Shown here: piece after piece, positions 51,401 through 64,000 of the stretch | How positions within the stretch are numbered: position 1 is the stretch's first letter | Layout of the letters: each line of letters begins with the position of its first letter | NCBI GenBank assembly: GCA_003342895.1 | Contig: PTFA01000318.1 | Coordinates: 166,588-230,587 of the forward strand | Direction: 5' to 3' | DNA from: Casuarius casuarius | Lineage: Eukaryota > Chordata > Aves > Casuariiformes > Casuariidae | Length of the DNA: 64,000 nt | The notes under the pieces: generated by a model | Told to the model about the DNA's origin: nothing | What the model saw: the letters and a program-made list of their open reading frames with translations, nothing else | The model's database searches: none | Program-made: the position numbers and the translations under genes

Positions 51401-54400
51401 AACCACTAAACAGAACTGGCAAATAGCAGCACTACATTTGCATATTCCAGTGGCGACATTTAGTAAGCTAGCACAGACGTTCACATACGGCTCCGTTACC
51501 AAGGCGTATCTACCCTGAGTGCTCCTGCACGACCTGCTGGGGCAGAGGCTGTGGCAGAACGCCCGCAGAGACGTTTCTGTGGGCAATCTGGTGGTGCAGA
51601 GGCACCTTCTTGCTAGAGAAAAGATTCACTAGATAACGACCCTCTTTTTCTTACTTTCCAAAGAATCGTTTCATAGAGTCACCATCCTCAGTAACATTGT
51701 TCCGTGCTGGACAAATACGATTAGCCCAGCCATCCTCATAATACCTTCGTAGTACATGTCATAAATCTCAGTTCAGTGAGACTTCTGTGGACAGCTGGAG
51801 TCAAGTAGCTCAATACATACATATAAGTCCCATTACTTACGTACAAAACACGTCTGGCAAACCAGGGAAGAGTTCTTCTCCTGTTCGTAACACCACTGAG
51901 TTATCTGTAACGCCTGCCTACTTTTTTCTCTTTTTCCATTTATTCTACTTTCTCTAGTTACTGCTTAGCTAACTTGCATTGATCCATGTACATAATTATC
52001 AATCAAAATAGAATGAAAGCAATTAAACGTTACACATTTTTATTCCATTTATGACATTTTTGAGTAATTTAGACTCATTGGCCCATATTATTGTATCACC
52101 ACATTGCATACGACATATGGTACTAACCTGATAGATGTGTGAGTAAACGCTACAGATACTTTTAAAATATTGGACAGGATGGAGAAGGTGTGGTATAAAT
52201 ACAGAGAGCTAACCAAAGTGACCATAGATGGCATGCAGCTCAAACGCTGAACAACCAGCCAACCACAGCCGAAAATTTTATCTTAATCTCACTAAAAATG
52301 CTAAGAGAAAAGTACATAGACAAAGAAAAGCAGGTAGCATTCATTACTTTATCCCCATTGCACGTTACTGCAAACTGCTACGAGAATCACAACTAACGGA
52401 AAAAGAGGAAGTTGGCTCTGCCGGACAGACAGATCTTGGAGACCGAGGGCTGCTGCTCTGCTGTCCCTGCCACGGCCAGGACCAGGCTCCCTCTCTGCTG
52501 CGGCGCTGGGAGGCCAGGGAGCTTCTTGGGCGCTCCCTGAGAAAACGAGGCCAGCGGGAACACTCTTCCACAGTTTGAGTAGGCTAAAAGAAATAACGGT
52601 GGCAGAAAACGGACAAGCAAGGAGCTGCACCGTGCAACAGAGAAACAGCTGGAGAGAAAATTAAATGCCTACAGCACATACAGGTTAGCTAGATACACAG
52701 CCGAAAGCCTCACTCCCTGACGGTGATCAAAGAGGTCCTGCCCTCACGCATTTGCTAGAGCGGCTGAAAACATGACATATCAAGTTCCGATGATACCGAC
52801 AGAAGTAAGTTGCCACTACATGAAGTTACGAGCGGAGCAAGGCAGACACTTAATGAAGCAGCCTCAGAAGGAGGGTGCGAATCCCAGGTGCGCAGGGAGG
52901 CCGGCCGAGGAGAGCAGCCGTTCGTGAGCATCACAAACCAGGCAGGGGCATGGGCTCAACCCCATGTGGTGGCACGGGCTANCCCTACGGACCCGTGCTC
53001 GGTGGCGCCGCACTTGGAGAAGGGGTGACCAGCACCTTTGCCTCTGGCAGCGTTAGGTTGTTGGTCACATAAGGGGACACAGGCCCCTGCTGAGGTCCAG
53101 CTCGTGAGACTGGCAGGGAGTGAAAAAGTCCTTCCAAAAGGACATATTTCTCTCACTGCACATTTTCTGCATGTTAAAGTATTTATGGTCTCAACATACT
53201 TGGCATACAAAAAATACTACACATTAGAAGAATGCTGGAAAAAAGTAATATGGTATTACAGTGTACATTTTGAGAAACAGATGTTACTGATCCAGTTGCT
53301 GGGTGCCTACAAAGAGAGAGGCCTGCACATGCAACTCCTCCAGCCCCACGGANGGGCCTCCAGCCCCCACTGGATCCCTCTGAGGCTCCCTGGGCTCTAG
53401 GCAGACACAGGGGTTTTGAGGCAAAACATCAGCATTTGCTGGCTTCTTCATCTCTTAAGCACTAACACCCTTCTAGCTGTTTCCGGTACAGCAAGCAGGA
53501 ATTCAACAGTTAATTTTTCCACTTTGGAAGATCAATGTGATATAAAAATCAATGCTGTATCAAGCGCTTTATCTGTTGGAGAACTCCATTTCGGATTTAA
53601 AGCAACAGTTTCTGAATCATTTTGGTTTCAATTCTTGGAGGCTATTTAAACATAGACAGCATAGAGAACTGTAAGACTTTTCTAATTAAAAATATTCTTA
53701 CAATTAGACAGCTTTACTGAAAAATGTTAAAAACAATTTCCAATCAAATTAAATATTCAGACAGTACATGCTACTCGAATTTCACAGCAACCTGAATTAT
53801 TTGCATGGCACAAGTTTCTGACTATCTAGTACCAGTTTTTTAAGGCAAAAACATCTTCTGCAGCTACAGAGAAAAATATTACTTGTTCAACTGAACACCA
53901 GGATGAAAACTCAGAAAATGTAGGAATGTTTAATATCCTCTTCCAACCTATGGATACAATTTATGTATAAGAGACTAAAATACACTCATACTAAAGTATT
54001 GAATGTCAAGCTGACCAGAAACAATACACTCATTTCCTTAACTAAGAAGAGTTCTTCCAGTGCTTAATAAACTCATTCTAAATACAAACACATTCTTCAT
54101 TTTAAACATACTTAGTACAGTCAGTGTAATCTGAACAATAAAAATATTGCTATCATTTGACACTATAGTGAAAAATGTTATCTAGTCAAAAGACATGCAT
54201 GGCTGACCATTCTGCAGAGCAGGAATTAAGAATACAAGGAATTGATCACGATCTGTAAATAACTAAATGGAGAAGAGCTTGCCAGTGTGTAATGGCCCAT
54301 TAATGTAGCAAAAGATGAAAAAAATAAAAAGAGAAGATGGAGAATTAAGCTAGATGAATTCAGATCACTAATATGCAGTGTCTTGTAGGTCTATATTTAA

Positions 54401-57400
54401 AAATAAGATACTTGATCCATGCCACGATGAACCTAAAAATATAATAGAAGCATAGTAGATTCGACAGTGATTAAAGCCCNCAGCTGAGACAGACGTCCTT
54501 CTAACCCACACGCCCTGTGCAATCAAGGAGCTGCTGGTGAGAGTCTCCTCATGAAAATGTATTACTTGTAGTAGCCAGGATGCTGGGCTGGATAATAAAA
54601 ATGGACTGGTATTCTGACAGAGATCTACAACTACATTTAAAATGTACAGTCTTTGACAGACACTTAAAATAAAAGACTACTCCGTGTTAATTTCTGTTTC
54701 TCATGTGAAAGCAAAATCCTTTCCCACAAGTTTTGGTTGCTTCTCCTATGCACAGAAGCTTTCTCAGTGCACTAAGTGATGCACCATTTTAACGAGCAAC
54801 AGACATTAAGAAGAACCACAGAACTAACCAATATCCTGTTGCATTTGCACAGAAGAAAAGAAAATGGCAATATATTACTGGGTCAGTGCACAGGACTAAA
54901 ATTAAGCTTTTTAGCCTCCTCTTTAAACATACATAAGAAAATTCCTTTATGCTGAAATTTTTCATGCTTGGTTTTAATCCAAAGTTTGGGTTCCTTTTTT
55001 TCCCTTTCAGAAAGTCTATGAAAAAAAATCAATGGAACCCCTTAGAGTTATATGAAAACAAGAAGAAAAAACAAGCTTTGATTTTATGTGGAAAAATGTG
55101 TCTCTATTTTTTGTTCTTGGAAAACCTACAGAGATTCATTTTAACGGCACAGAACTGGCACACAAAATGCTTTGTCCTTACAGAAGGAATCGCGGTTTTG
55201 AAATATCAGTTATTAAAAACTGAAAAGTATGCATGGAACATGCTCAGTGAAGTCAAGTATCTCACTAAGCCCAGCATATCTCTGTGGAAATATTTACTGA
55301 GTACAAGTTTTATCTTTGTGGCAAATACAGAAGCTCTATGCTAGTAATTATTTTATAGTGAAATGGTACTGACTGTGCAATAGCAAATTTCACTTCTGTG
55401 AAAGGAGCCTGAAGTGTGTAGGATAATGGGTACTTAGTCTCTATGCCACAGTTAAATTTTGTATGTACAGGATTGCCAATTCTTGCAGTAAACTTNATGT
55501 TTTCACAACTCCTGGAGTCATGGGATCATAAGAGAATGATAGCTTCCTTTAAAAAGTGGAAAAGAAAACAAAAAGTAAGGACATTTGATAGCCTTCAGAG
55601 AAGGAAAAATAAAAAGAACTTCAAATCAAGCACTGAATACTTCAAAGTTACAAAGCATATAAAAAGAATTTGAAAATATTAACATCTCACAATCTGGAGG
55701 ATGGAAACAGGGACACCTGAGGTCAGCAGCACCACAAATATGGCAGCACACACAAGCAATGTTTACCTGCTGCCTGTATCCAGCAGGCATGAACAACACT
55801 GCAGAGTTATCGACAACTGCAAATATTCCAGATACTGAACGACGTTACTGCATTAGGCAACACTGCGGTATCCGTCTCGCACTGCTTAAGCTGGCCGACC
55901 AGGCCCCACTCTGCGTGGGGGGCCCCCTCCTGCCCCAGAGCAGGGGCAGTGGGAGGCCAGTTAGTTGACCCTTCCCCTCTCATCTGGCAGCTCCCCAAAC
56001 TTCCAGTTCTCTCTCTGGTTACTGACACCTGTATGCTCACATGAGCACCGAGTCTCTGCGTGTTCTGCCACTTACCTGGACATGTGTTTGCAGACCTATA
56101 TACTCAAATTTTTACCTCTCTTTGAGGAATTCCAGGTTATGCAACACATTTCACATCGTAGGGCATTCAACACTACAGAAGACAGACAGATCTGAAATGT
56201 TCCAACACTGACCAGTTATTGATCATCTCCACGATTTTCCAGGGCATTGGGCACCTCAAATCCTAATGTACACCCTCTGCAAGTCAGAGAGAGGTGCACC
56301 TCCCACTTGACATCCTTTGGAAACTCTAGCAAAAGTGTAGTTCAGGCGATCTGTTAGAGCCCTTCTGATTCTTCTTTGCTGTAATATTTAAAAAGTATAA
56401 ATTAACTATTTTTGCACCCACCGTCTGCACTGAGTTTAGAGGCAAGCGTGCTCACGCGGAGACATTAGCTTGGGCCGCTCCCTCCACAGTTGGCCGTAAC
56501 TGTCTACCCAGGGAGCTTCTTCTATAGGTCATCTTCACAAAATGTATAGCAGAATATTTATAAAATCTAGACAAGACTGAAGATAATCAAGGTGAGAAAC
56601 AGTAAGACACTGAACAGCTTGGCTCAGCTTTATTAATTTCCATTTCCCCAAGTATCGAGCTACAGGGTTTCTTAATCTACGTTCTAAGGAGCACAGAAGT
56701 CATCTCTGCAAAGCGCTCAGGCTTTCAAAGGAGTCAGAAGGGCCGCACTTGCCAGGGCCAGTGCTATGCAGGACTTCATGCTACCGGTAAGCTGTCCACT
56801 GAGATAACAAAGACTGTCCCTGCACATCAGACTTTCCAACATACTAAAATTCAATAAAATCTAAGGGTGAAAAACAGTGATCTCTTGAAATACAGATTTT
56901 CTTACCAGACGAAAGAAGCAGAGAACTGATGTATTTTACACTGAATGGAGAAATTCTATTGATCAAAATCTAGGACGCACCATTCCAAAGTACCGACATG
57001 CCAAAGCCAGTAATATTTACAACAAACTCATTGTTTTCTATCTGTTCTACGTCTTTTTGCAAAAAGACCAAGCTAAAAATCTCTGAAAGGAAAAGGAAAA
57101 GCACAGCTTTACACTATGGTGATTTAGTCAGGTATGAAAGAAGGCAACAAAATGACACTGCAATTTGTGTGAGGTTAGAAAGTTAATTTACTGCTGCATT
57201 GTTGTTGCTTTTTTAAAAAACATAGTTCAAAGTTATTGACAATATTGCAAAAGTAATCTATGAAAATGGAATATCGATTTAAAAATCTATGTGAAAGTAA
57301 ATATTTCACCCTATTAAAAGGAACAATAGTGCTTTTGCTCTATCCATCATTTCAAGAAACTCCTGATGAAACATGAGGCCAAGAGGTCAAAGTGACTAAC

Positions 57401-60400
57401 TTACATTTCAATAACTCTTTCAGAGCTGGATTGCAGAGTCATGATTAGAATTGCAGTGCGACTCTCCAAAAAAGTTACAAACCTATATGCAGATGCTTAG
57501 TTTTTTTTACAACAGACAAACTCAGAACTATCTTGTCTGCTTTCCACTTTTTCCTTCTTTCTCAAATAACCCTGCACAATATTTTCTGCCAGTCTTGTTT
57601 CTTGCTCCCGTTGCAAACCTCAGACCACGTGGCTCTGAGGTCAAATTCCAGATACGAGTAAGTACAGCACTGAATAAACAAGGAACATCAAAAAAGGTAT
57701 TACTGAATATGGCTTCTGTATCTCTACTCTACAAAATGCAGTTTCAAATTCAGTACAAACACTACAGTCAATAAGAACTTTGAGAGAGGTTACAAGGATT
57801 AAGTTTTGAGAACATTGACTATTTCAGTATCTATTTACTTTCTTTTACTGAGACACATACTTTACCACATGTGATATGTGAAGGCAGAATGTGAATGAGT
57901 GCCCAATTCATGTGCGCTGTGTGTGTTATCAAGGGTCCACAGAAGTTACACAATCTGTTTTTTATTACAGAAACCATAAAAAAGGGTTGTACTTACTAAT
58001 TTTAATAAGTTTGGACTATTTTATAAACTGTTAGTTGTGAGTTCAGGAATAAAAAATTTAAGTAGTAATATGCTACTTTGGTAACAAAGAGCAAAAATCC
58101 AGAAGGGAAATTATCTGTCAAACTGCCTTAAAAACACTGTTTTGTGAAAACACCTAGCCAAGACTAAAAGGTGTGATTCAATAACAAACAGACTCAAACT
58201 AGAAAACAGATACCCACCAATGATTTGTTTCAGACCATTTTTTAACCACCTACACTAAGGACAATACCTTTTAACTGAGCTCAGACACACTCACCGATGC
58301 CTCTCCGCTCCTCCAAATGCAGGCTTATCTTCTGTACGCCAAATCCAGAAGCAGCACTGAATATTCCTCTTTTTTGAGTTTTGTCTAGGTCTTCACACAT
58401 GACACACAAGCTACAACTACAACAGCACTACCTGGAGCAGAGAGCCTGCAAATATGGGCACTGTGGAAATACCCATTTTTCAGCTTGAGAGCAGACTTCA
58501 GTCTACTGTATCAGCAGCTGTTTCTACTCTTCCTTAGTTACATGAGACAGGACAAACAGGAGCGTTATTCCAACCTTTATANAGCAGATCAAGCCTGTAA
58601 ACCTATCACTTTAAAGGTAGGAATTACAAATAAAACCATGCTCTGCCTTTGGAGTAATTTTTCAAACTCAGAAGTAAACTATAAATAAGAGTCTAGAAGT
58701 TCTGGCAATCAAAGCTTGGACATTTTAGTTTCATGAAGAGTCAGAGCTTTTTCATGCAGATTTTCTACAGGTTCCTGTTCCTAAATCCCTTTCTAGAGAA
58801 GCTGACCTGAACAAGACACCTCCATCTTTGGGATTAGCATAACCAGGACAGCTGAAAATTCAAATCGGTCTGTTCTTCTCATTTCCATCTAAGTCATAAT
58901 GCACTGCCTGTTAAGTATTTTAGTTCACCTTCAAATAAAGCATTCTCTCCAACCCCAAAAGACATTAAAAAAATCCAAGTAACAGTATTAATTGGACTTC
59001 TTAGCAGTATATTTTTGCTTGNGCCTATTCATCAACAATTCTGTAGCAGATAAAGATTTTAGCAAAACTGGGGAAAGTTCTTAAGTACCCAGATCAAGAG
59101 TTTTAGACCATTCCTGTTAGACATTCCTGAGAGCCCCCAGGATGCCCCCAAAATGAGGTCCTCCTCCTCTAAAGGTTTTATAGTCAACTTGGATTTCATC
59201 ACTTCATATTGCTCAGATGCCGACCTCAATGGACTGCATCTCCTCTCCCGCTTCCAACCCCCCAATATGGCAATTTACACTCAGATTGATTTGATGTTGA
59301 CACATGCAAAGACACAGCCTTAATGTATCACTCCAAGATTGGTCTCAGGGACACAAAGAATACTTCAATTGACTTAGCTTTCCGCTGCCACCTAGAAAAT
59401 ANCACGAGGCTGCAATGAAGGCAAGCAACCATCTCCTCTACCTTGTACCTGCCGGCTCCCCTGCATGTGAGCTACCCTTTTCCCATTTGGTCTTTCCACT
59501 TCTGCATACGCAGTCGCCAGGATGAGAGGTGCATCACCTGATGTAGCTGTAGCAAGTAATGCAGCCTTTTGCTTCTGACTTACTGCTCGTGCAGACAGAA
59601 AAGGTTTGCCAGCTCCTTACACAGATGGTCCTTCTTGAATTTCCACTTTCTACAATCAGATGAAATGTTATTTCCAAGCCAGCTAAACAATTATGCCTTT
59701 CTGTGAATTCCAGTTAGGGTTGTTTTTCAAGTTTCCAGAATGCTTTCTTTACTCTTTCATATCATTAAGGNGTGTAATTTTCACTTCCTTCAAACATGCA
59801 CTTTTAGGCAGGACATCATTTTTCACTGCTACTACTACAGCAAAAGACATNGAGAAAGGCTAGGAAAAAAACAGTACTAGTGGAATGTTGCTTAAAAGGC
59901 ACAGCAGTAAACAGTTCTGGTGCCAGTCATCTTATCTCTCCTTAACCGAAGGATGAGGAATTATGCAGGACTATCAAACAGAAGGGATCGATTTTACTTT
60001 CATCCTAGCTTTCAATTATTTAAAATCCTCCTGCTGCTCTCTCCTGAAAGAAGAATAGAGACCTTGTTTTAAAATAAATACTAAAACTCCACTTTCGGTT
60101 TCCAAACAGCATCCTGTAAGTGCTTCCCATGAGCACATACTGGAAAAAGCTAAATCNCCTTCACCTTTTTAGAATGGATACAGTTCAAATGGGAAGACCA
60201 CAAAAGATCTCTGGAAACTGGCTCCCTCCATTCACTTTCAGAAATATATAACATGGTGCTAACAAGATACTAAAACAAGTGCCACAGCTTTTCAGTCAAA
60301 ACTTCCTACAACCCACTTACGTCAGTCTCACGTTCCCAGGAAGGATCAGGTGCCATTTAATGTGAGCAACAAAGCCCAGATTTTGGCAACCATCTCCCCA

Positions 60401-63400
60401 GAAGGAGCAAAGAAAAGGGAAGGGAGGCAAAAGGTTGACCGGGAACTTCGGGAACTTCTCAAGCTTGACAAAAGGCCCAGATGGTGAAACAGCTCCTGGG
60501 AGACTGGTCTAACCCAGCACGAGCTCATGCACCGCTGGGGTTTGCTGGCATCCCTCCCTCCAGAGGCTGCAGAAGCCAAGTCTCCCCTCTTCCAGCGCGC
60601 CCAAAGGAAGGAGCTTTTCCTCTTTGCTCTTGTGAGCACTATCTGGGCCAGAGACCCCAGACGGGCCAGACGGCTGGTTTTCAGCAGGAATCATGTATTC
60701 ATAAAAATTCTCCATTCAGGTAAAAGAAAGGCTTACTGCTCTTGTCAGCAGCTTATCACAGCTTACTGTCAGATAAGGAAAAATCTGATCACGTGCAGAA
60801 TTGGAAAGAGTCCTGTCCCATGAGATGGGCTCTTTCTGCTGACAACCAACAAAATCTCATTTCCATATCCAACTATAAAGGGATTACTTGGACCGAAAAT
60901 TTCATAACAGTTATGATTTGGTGATCCTTTAACATATGAGAAAGACATTTGCTGTGCTAGGCCTCTAAGCNTTGGCTAAATGGAGTCATGCTTGAGGAAA
61001 TCAGGTTCTCCCCCTTTGAGGTGCCAGCAGATGGTNAGTGCTTTCAACTTTTATTAAAGTTGGCCAGGGCAGAGGAGGGACTGAGCACTTCACTCAAAAC
61101 ATTTTTACAGACATTCATTATAATTTACAGGGACTTTTAAAAATCTTAAAGGACACACATCGCATATCACAACTGTAAATATAAATCAAGAGAACTGCTT
61201 TAGTGTGGTAGAGGAAGCCTTATGCATTCTGACAGTTTCCTTTAATTTTTTTCTGTTTCACAAGAAGTCTTAGTTTCTAATCCCCTATTTATTTTCTTAC
61301 TGCTACCGGCCATCTATTGCACTGCTGGTAGAAGTAACTCCTGTGTGGTACAAGAATGGAAATAATGCTACCTGAAACAGAATCCTTCAATAAACACTTT
61401 GGGAAGGTTTTCTAATGAAAAGGTCCTCCACCAGAGAAAGCTGTTTTTGATACAGTTGCTTAAGGATAAAACAATACATTCCTCCCAAAGATACAGAGAG
61501 TAGAGACAGTTCAGTTAAGCAGAAGCCCAAGACCCCCTCAAAATCTGAAAGTGTTGGTAATTTTAAGAGCAGTCTGCTGGAAAGTTCATTCCTTATTCAT
61601 TCCAACCTTATTTGATGCTATGAGGATCCATGTGCAAAAGGGATGCTCAGGAGGGGAATATCCTTTCAGCCCGCCAAGAAGAGAATGAAGGTATGACAGC
61701 AACTGGTACAATGCCATCCCCTAAAATGGCTCCATAGAGTCCCACTGGCCAGGTGATTTGTCTGAGGGGAGCTGGAGAAGGTGGTAAGCAATGGGCTGAC
61801 TACGTATGTTATCTCTNTATATATATCCATGAGAAACCTGCACAGGTTTCATCCCTTCTGCAATCCGAGTTTTGTTCTGAACTGAAGAAATGTGCTCAAG
61901 AAAGGAAAGGAAGATATGAGAGTTTGGAGGCAGCATGCCAGCAAGGTAGGATACTCCCAATTATTACTTCTGGGAATTATCCACAAGAACTTGCCCATAC
62001 CATGAGAGGAACTGGGCAAACCTAGCACTATCTTGGCTTCCAGGTCTCTGTATGGTGTTCTGGGCCAGGGAAAATAATAGAGAAGTCAATTCACTGTCTC
62101 TGCTTGAGGGACCAGAAGTACAAGACGACACAAAACCCTGAAAACCCAGAAGATCATTTTGACACAGAGCTATTAGACTTGTTCAAAACTGCCCAAAACC
62201 CCACCTTGTCAGTCACTTCTGTCATTTGAGGATGACTGCTCCCAAACTAGCCCGTTCCAGTAAGGAATTAATTTAGTCCTGTAAAATGAAAATACTGCAG
62301 ATGAGCAGGTAGTTCCCACTGACTCCCAAAACACAGAATCTGCCCAAGACAGTCATCGGGACCGAGCAACCANTCAGTGGCGGGGCAATGACTGAAAGGT
62401 ACTCTCCACTTGGGAGGATTTCAGGAATGTACTGCAGGAGACATATGCAACGGTGTGTATGAACGCGCACGCGTAGTTGCACTGCTGTTACACTCCTTGC
62501 TTCAATCCTGAATATCACATAAACCATGAAGGAACGAAACCACTTCAGGTGAAGTATTAAGCAGAGGTTGCCAGGATCCTATGCATGAATGACAGAGTAG
62601 GTCTCTGTTCGAAACATTTAGGCTTTGACACTCTCAATGGTTTTGCCATTCAGACTGTGCAGACGGACCCTACCCCACCTCTCCCCACNTGTCTAGCAGA
62701 AGAGATAGGGAATGGTACAATGCATAGAAAATCAGATGATTAGAAAGTATCCTAATGACATCTTAGTTTATCAGCAATCTTATTTCTACAACCAACGCAG
62801 GTCAGGTGCTATAAGGAACCTGCTGAGAGACAATGCCAGCTTGGCCTACAGTCTCATAAGATTTATACAGTCACATTTTTTAACAGCCATTTAAAGGTGA
62901 GCATGGCAGGAACCGAGAGAGGCAAGCAAGGGAAATAGTGTTTTTTGTATTCTGGCAGCACATTCTTTTCTCCATTGAAACAGGAAGGAGCTTCATTCAA
63001 GGCCTCACCAAAACACTTCTCATTAACAGGAATGGATGAGTCTCTTCACTGGTGAGAAATGCCTTCTCTGACACCCATAAGCAGAAGGAAGGCAAGAATT
63101 AAAAATCCTACAAAACAGCTCAAAGTCAAGTCATGCCCAGCTCTGACCATCATCTGCTTCTGATCCCCCCCAGGGTTCAGACCTGGCAGATGGGTCCTGA
63201 TGGCAGTGCCTCAGACCACAACAGCCCACTCCAACTGTCAAAGCAATCTGTGCAAAAACAGCTGTGAGAAAGATTTTTCAGAGTAATCAGATTCTCCTTT
63301 GGAAGGAGAAGCATCTTTAAGGTGGCACTTTTAACAATTTCAGCAAACACCAAAAAAGCAGAGCAATAATGTAAGGAAAGCCAAGAATTTGGCTTCTCCC

Positions 63401-64000
63401 AGGATTCCCTGACAACCTCCTCAGGGCCTGTGGGTAAGAAATCACAAAGACCAGGTCTGGAGGAAGAAAGCCAGCACTGTTCACACTGATTGCTTAAGGG
63501 ACAGGACAGAACAGTTTGCACTTGCAGTGCCATTGGAAATCTCCCGCTCAGGAAAGGGATTTTTCCCCAGAGCCTTCTAGAAAGCTGAGATAACAAATTG
63601 CCGGATCAGCTCCCTCCATCTCTCCTCTGCCAGGACTAGGGGGGAGAAAGCTCAAATACACTCCCATTCTAGTGCAGAATAAAGTATTCACTCACTCTCA
63701 CTCCCTTAGAAGAAAAAGCAAGTGCCATGGTCAGGCACTAAAATACGTGCGCCCTCCTTTCCCACCGTTAGCCCTGGCACTTCCCGCTGCAGTCAGACCA
63801 TTCGCACGCTGCCTGCCTTCAGCGGGGTGACGTGGCTCCGTGAGCCCTGCTTTCTGTCTGGGGAAGTAGGAGAAGCAGCTGTGACAGAAGCAAGGAAGAA
63901 TATCAACCATACCTCTTACCACATCCTCCACCACTGCCTTCGCCATGGGGTGACTGACTGCAAAATATTAATGAGGAGGCTAAGAGTCTGTCTCGCGATG
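45431..64000. other. Unannotated intronic stretch, right end
   Basis: No gene or repeat family was recognised in these 18.5 kb. It holds a T18 run at 46922-46939, CpG-rich patches near 50.64-50.78, 52.40-52.57 and 52.80-53.06 kb, and most of the N calls in the window. ORFs of 116-139 residues (for example 52228-52578 plus, 54949-55344 plus, 63177-63596 minus) have no recognisable motif or splice support. Confidence 0.5.
46922..46939. repeat. Poly-T tract (18 bases)
   Basis: Eighteen consecutive T residues, the longest homopolymer in the window. No SINE or LINE body was recognised beside it. Confidence 0.95.

Larger units (their letters stand above)
38911..64000 (-). other. ADAMTS3: Large intron on the 5' side of the ADAMTS3 exon
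   Basis: Sequence right of the exon should be the preceding intron, at least 25 kb. I looked for the exon encoding the earlier prodomain (ending around SNCDGL in the family) and for a signal-peptide exon on the minus strand and saw neither. If the reading is right, this intron extends beyond the right edge. Confidence 0.65.

Noticed and set aside
54949..55344. 131-residue plus-strand ORF rich in Lys, Phe and Leu
   Set aside because: Composition follows the AT-rich DNA; no recognisable motif or gene context.
60480..60700. GC-richer segment with overlapping ORFs on both strands
   Set aside because: No motif, splice context or repeat identity could be supported; overlapping frames look compositional.
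63177..63596. 139-residue minus-strand ORF near the right edge
   Set aside because: Considered as the preceding ADAMTS3 exon, but it lacks the prodomain motifs and the expected junction.
1..64000. tRNA, rRNA, CRISPR array, prokaryotic operon, endogenous retrovirus
   Set aside because: None seen: no cloverleaf with A/B boxes, no regularly spaced repeats, no LTR pairs or retroviral gag/pol/env blocks were recognised.

Overview
The window reads as bird (sauropsid) nuclear DNA. It is AT-leaning, has almost no coding sequence, and carries CR1-type LINE fragments of both the young avian kind and an older turtle/crocodile-like kind, plus MIR-like SINE relics and isolated single N calls. Repeat and gene identities come from recognising family sequence from memory; no search was run.

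One protein-coding segment is convincing: a 157-bp exon on the minus strand (38716-38872). It encodes part of the prodomain of an ADAMTS procollagen N-proteinase, and its residues fit ADAMTS3 much better than ADAMTS2 or ADAMTS14. It has a good acceptor, an open phase-0 to phase-1 frame and a GT donor. No other exon of this gene, and no other gene, could be recognised, so nearly all of the window is probably two large ADAMTS3 introns. The next 3' exon lies left of position 1 and the preceding 5' exon lies right of 64000, or each is too short or diverged for me to see.

Layout, left to right. 1-9.9 kb: sparse intron with one CR1 3' tail and a (CA)n microsatellite. 9.9-12.5 kb: an old CR1 piece, an ancient LINE 3' tail and a MIR-like SINE. 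14.7-18.5 kb: the densest repeat block, with two antisense avian CR1 pieces and a long sense CR1 fossil running from the reverse transcriptase to the 3' end. 18.5-38.7 kb: intron with a MIR-like copy, a CR1 piece at 27.6 kb and a 17-bp tandem repeat at 36.3 kb. 38.7 kb: the exon. 38.9-45.4 kb: intron ending in a palindromic MITE-like hairpin and a roughly 400-bp ancient LINE tail. 45.4-64 kb: intron with several CpG-rich patches around 50-53 kb and a clearly higher density of N calls.

I found no operon-like, CRISPR-like, viral or otherwise novel multi-gene system. The points most worth a second look are the competing 5' splice sites of the exon, the long CR1 fossil and its partner copy, the hairpin element, and the unexplained CpG-rich patches.
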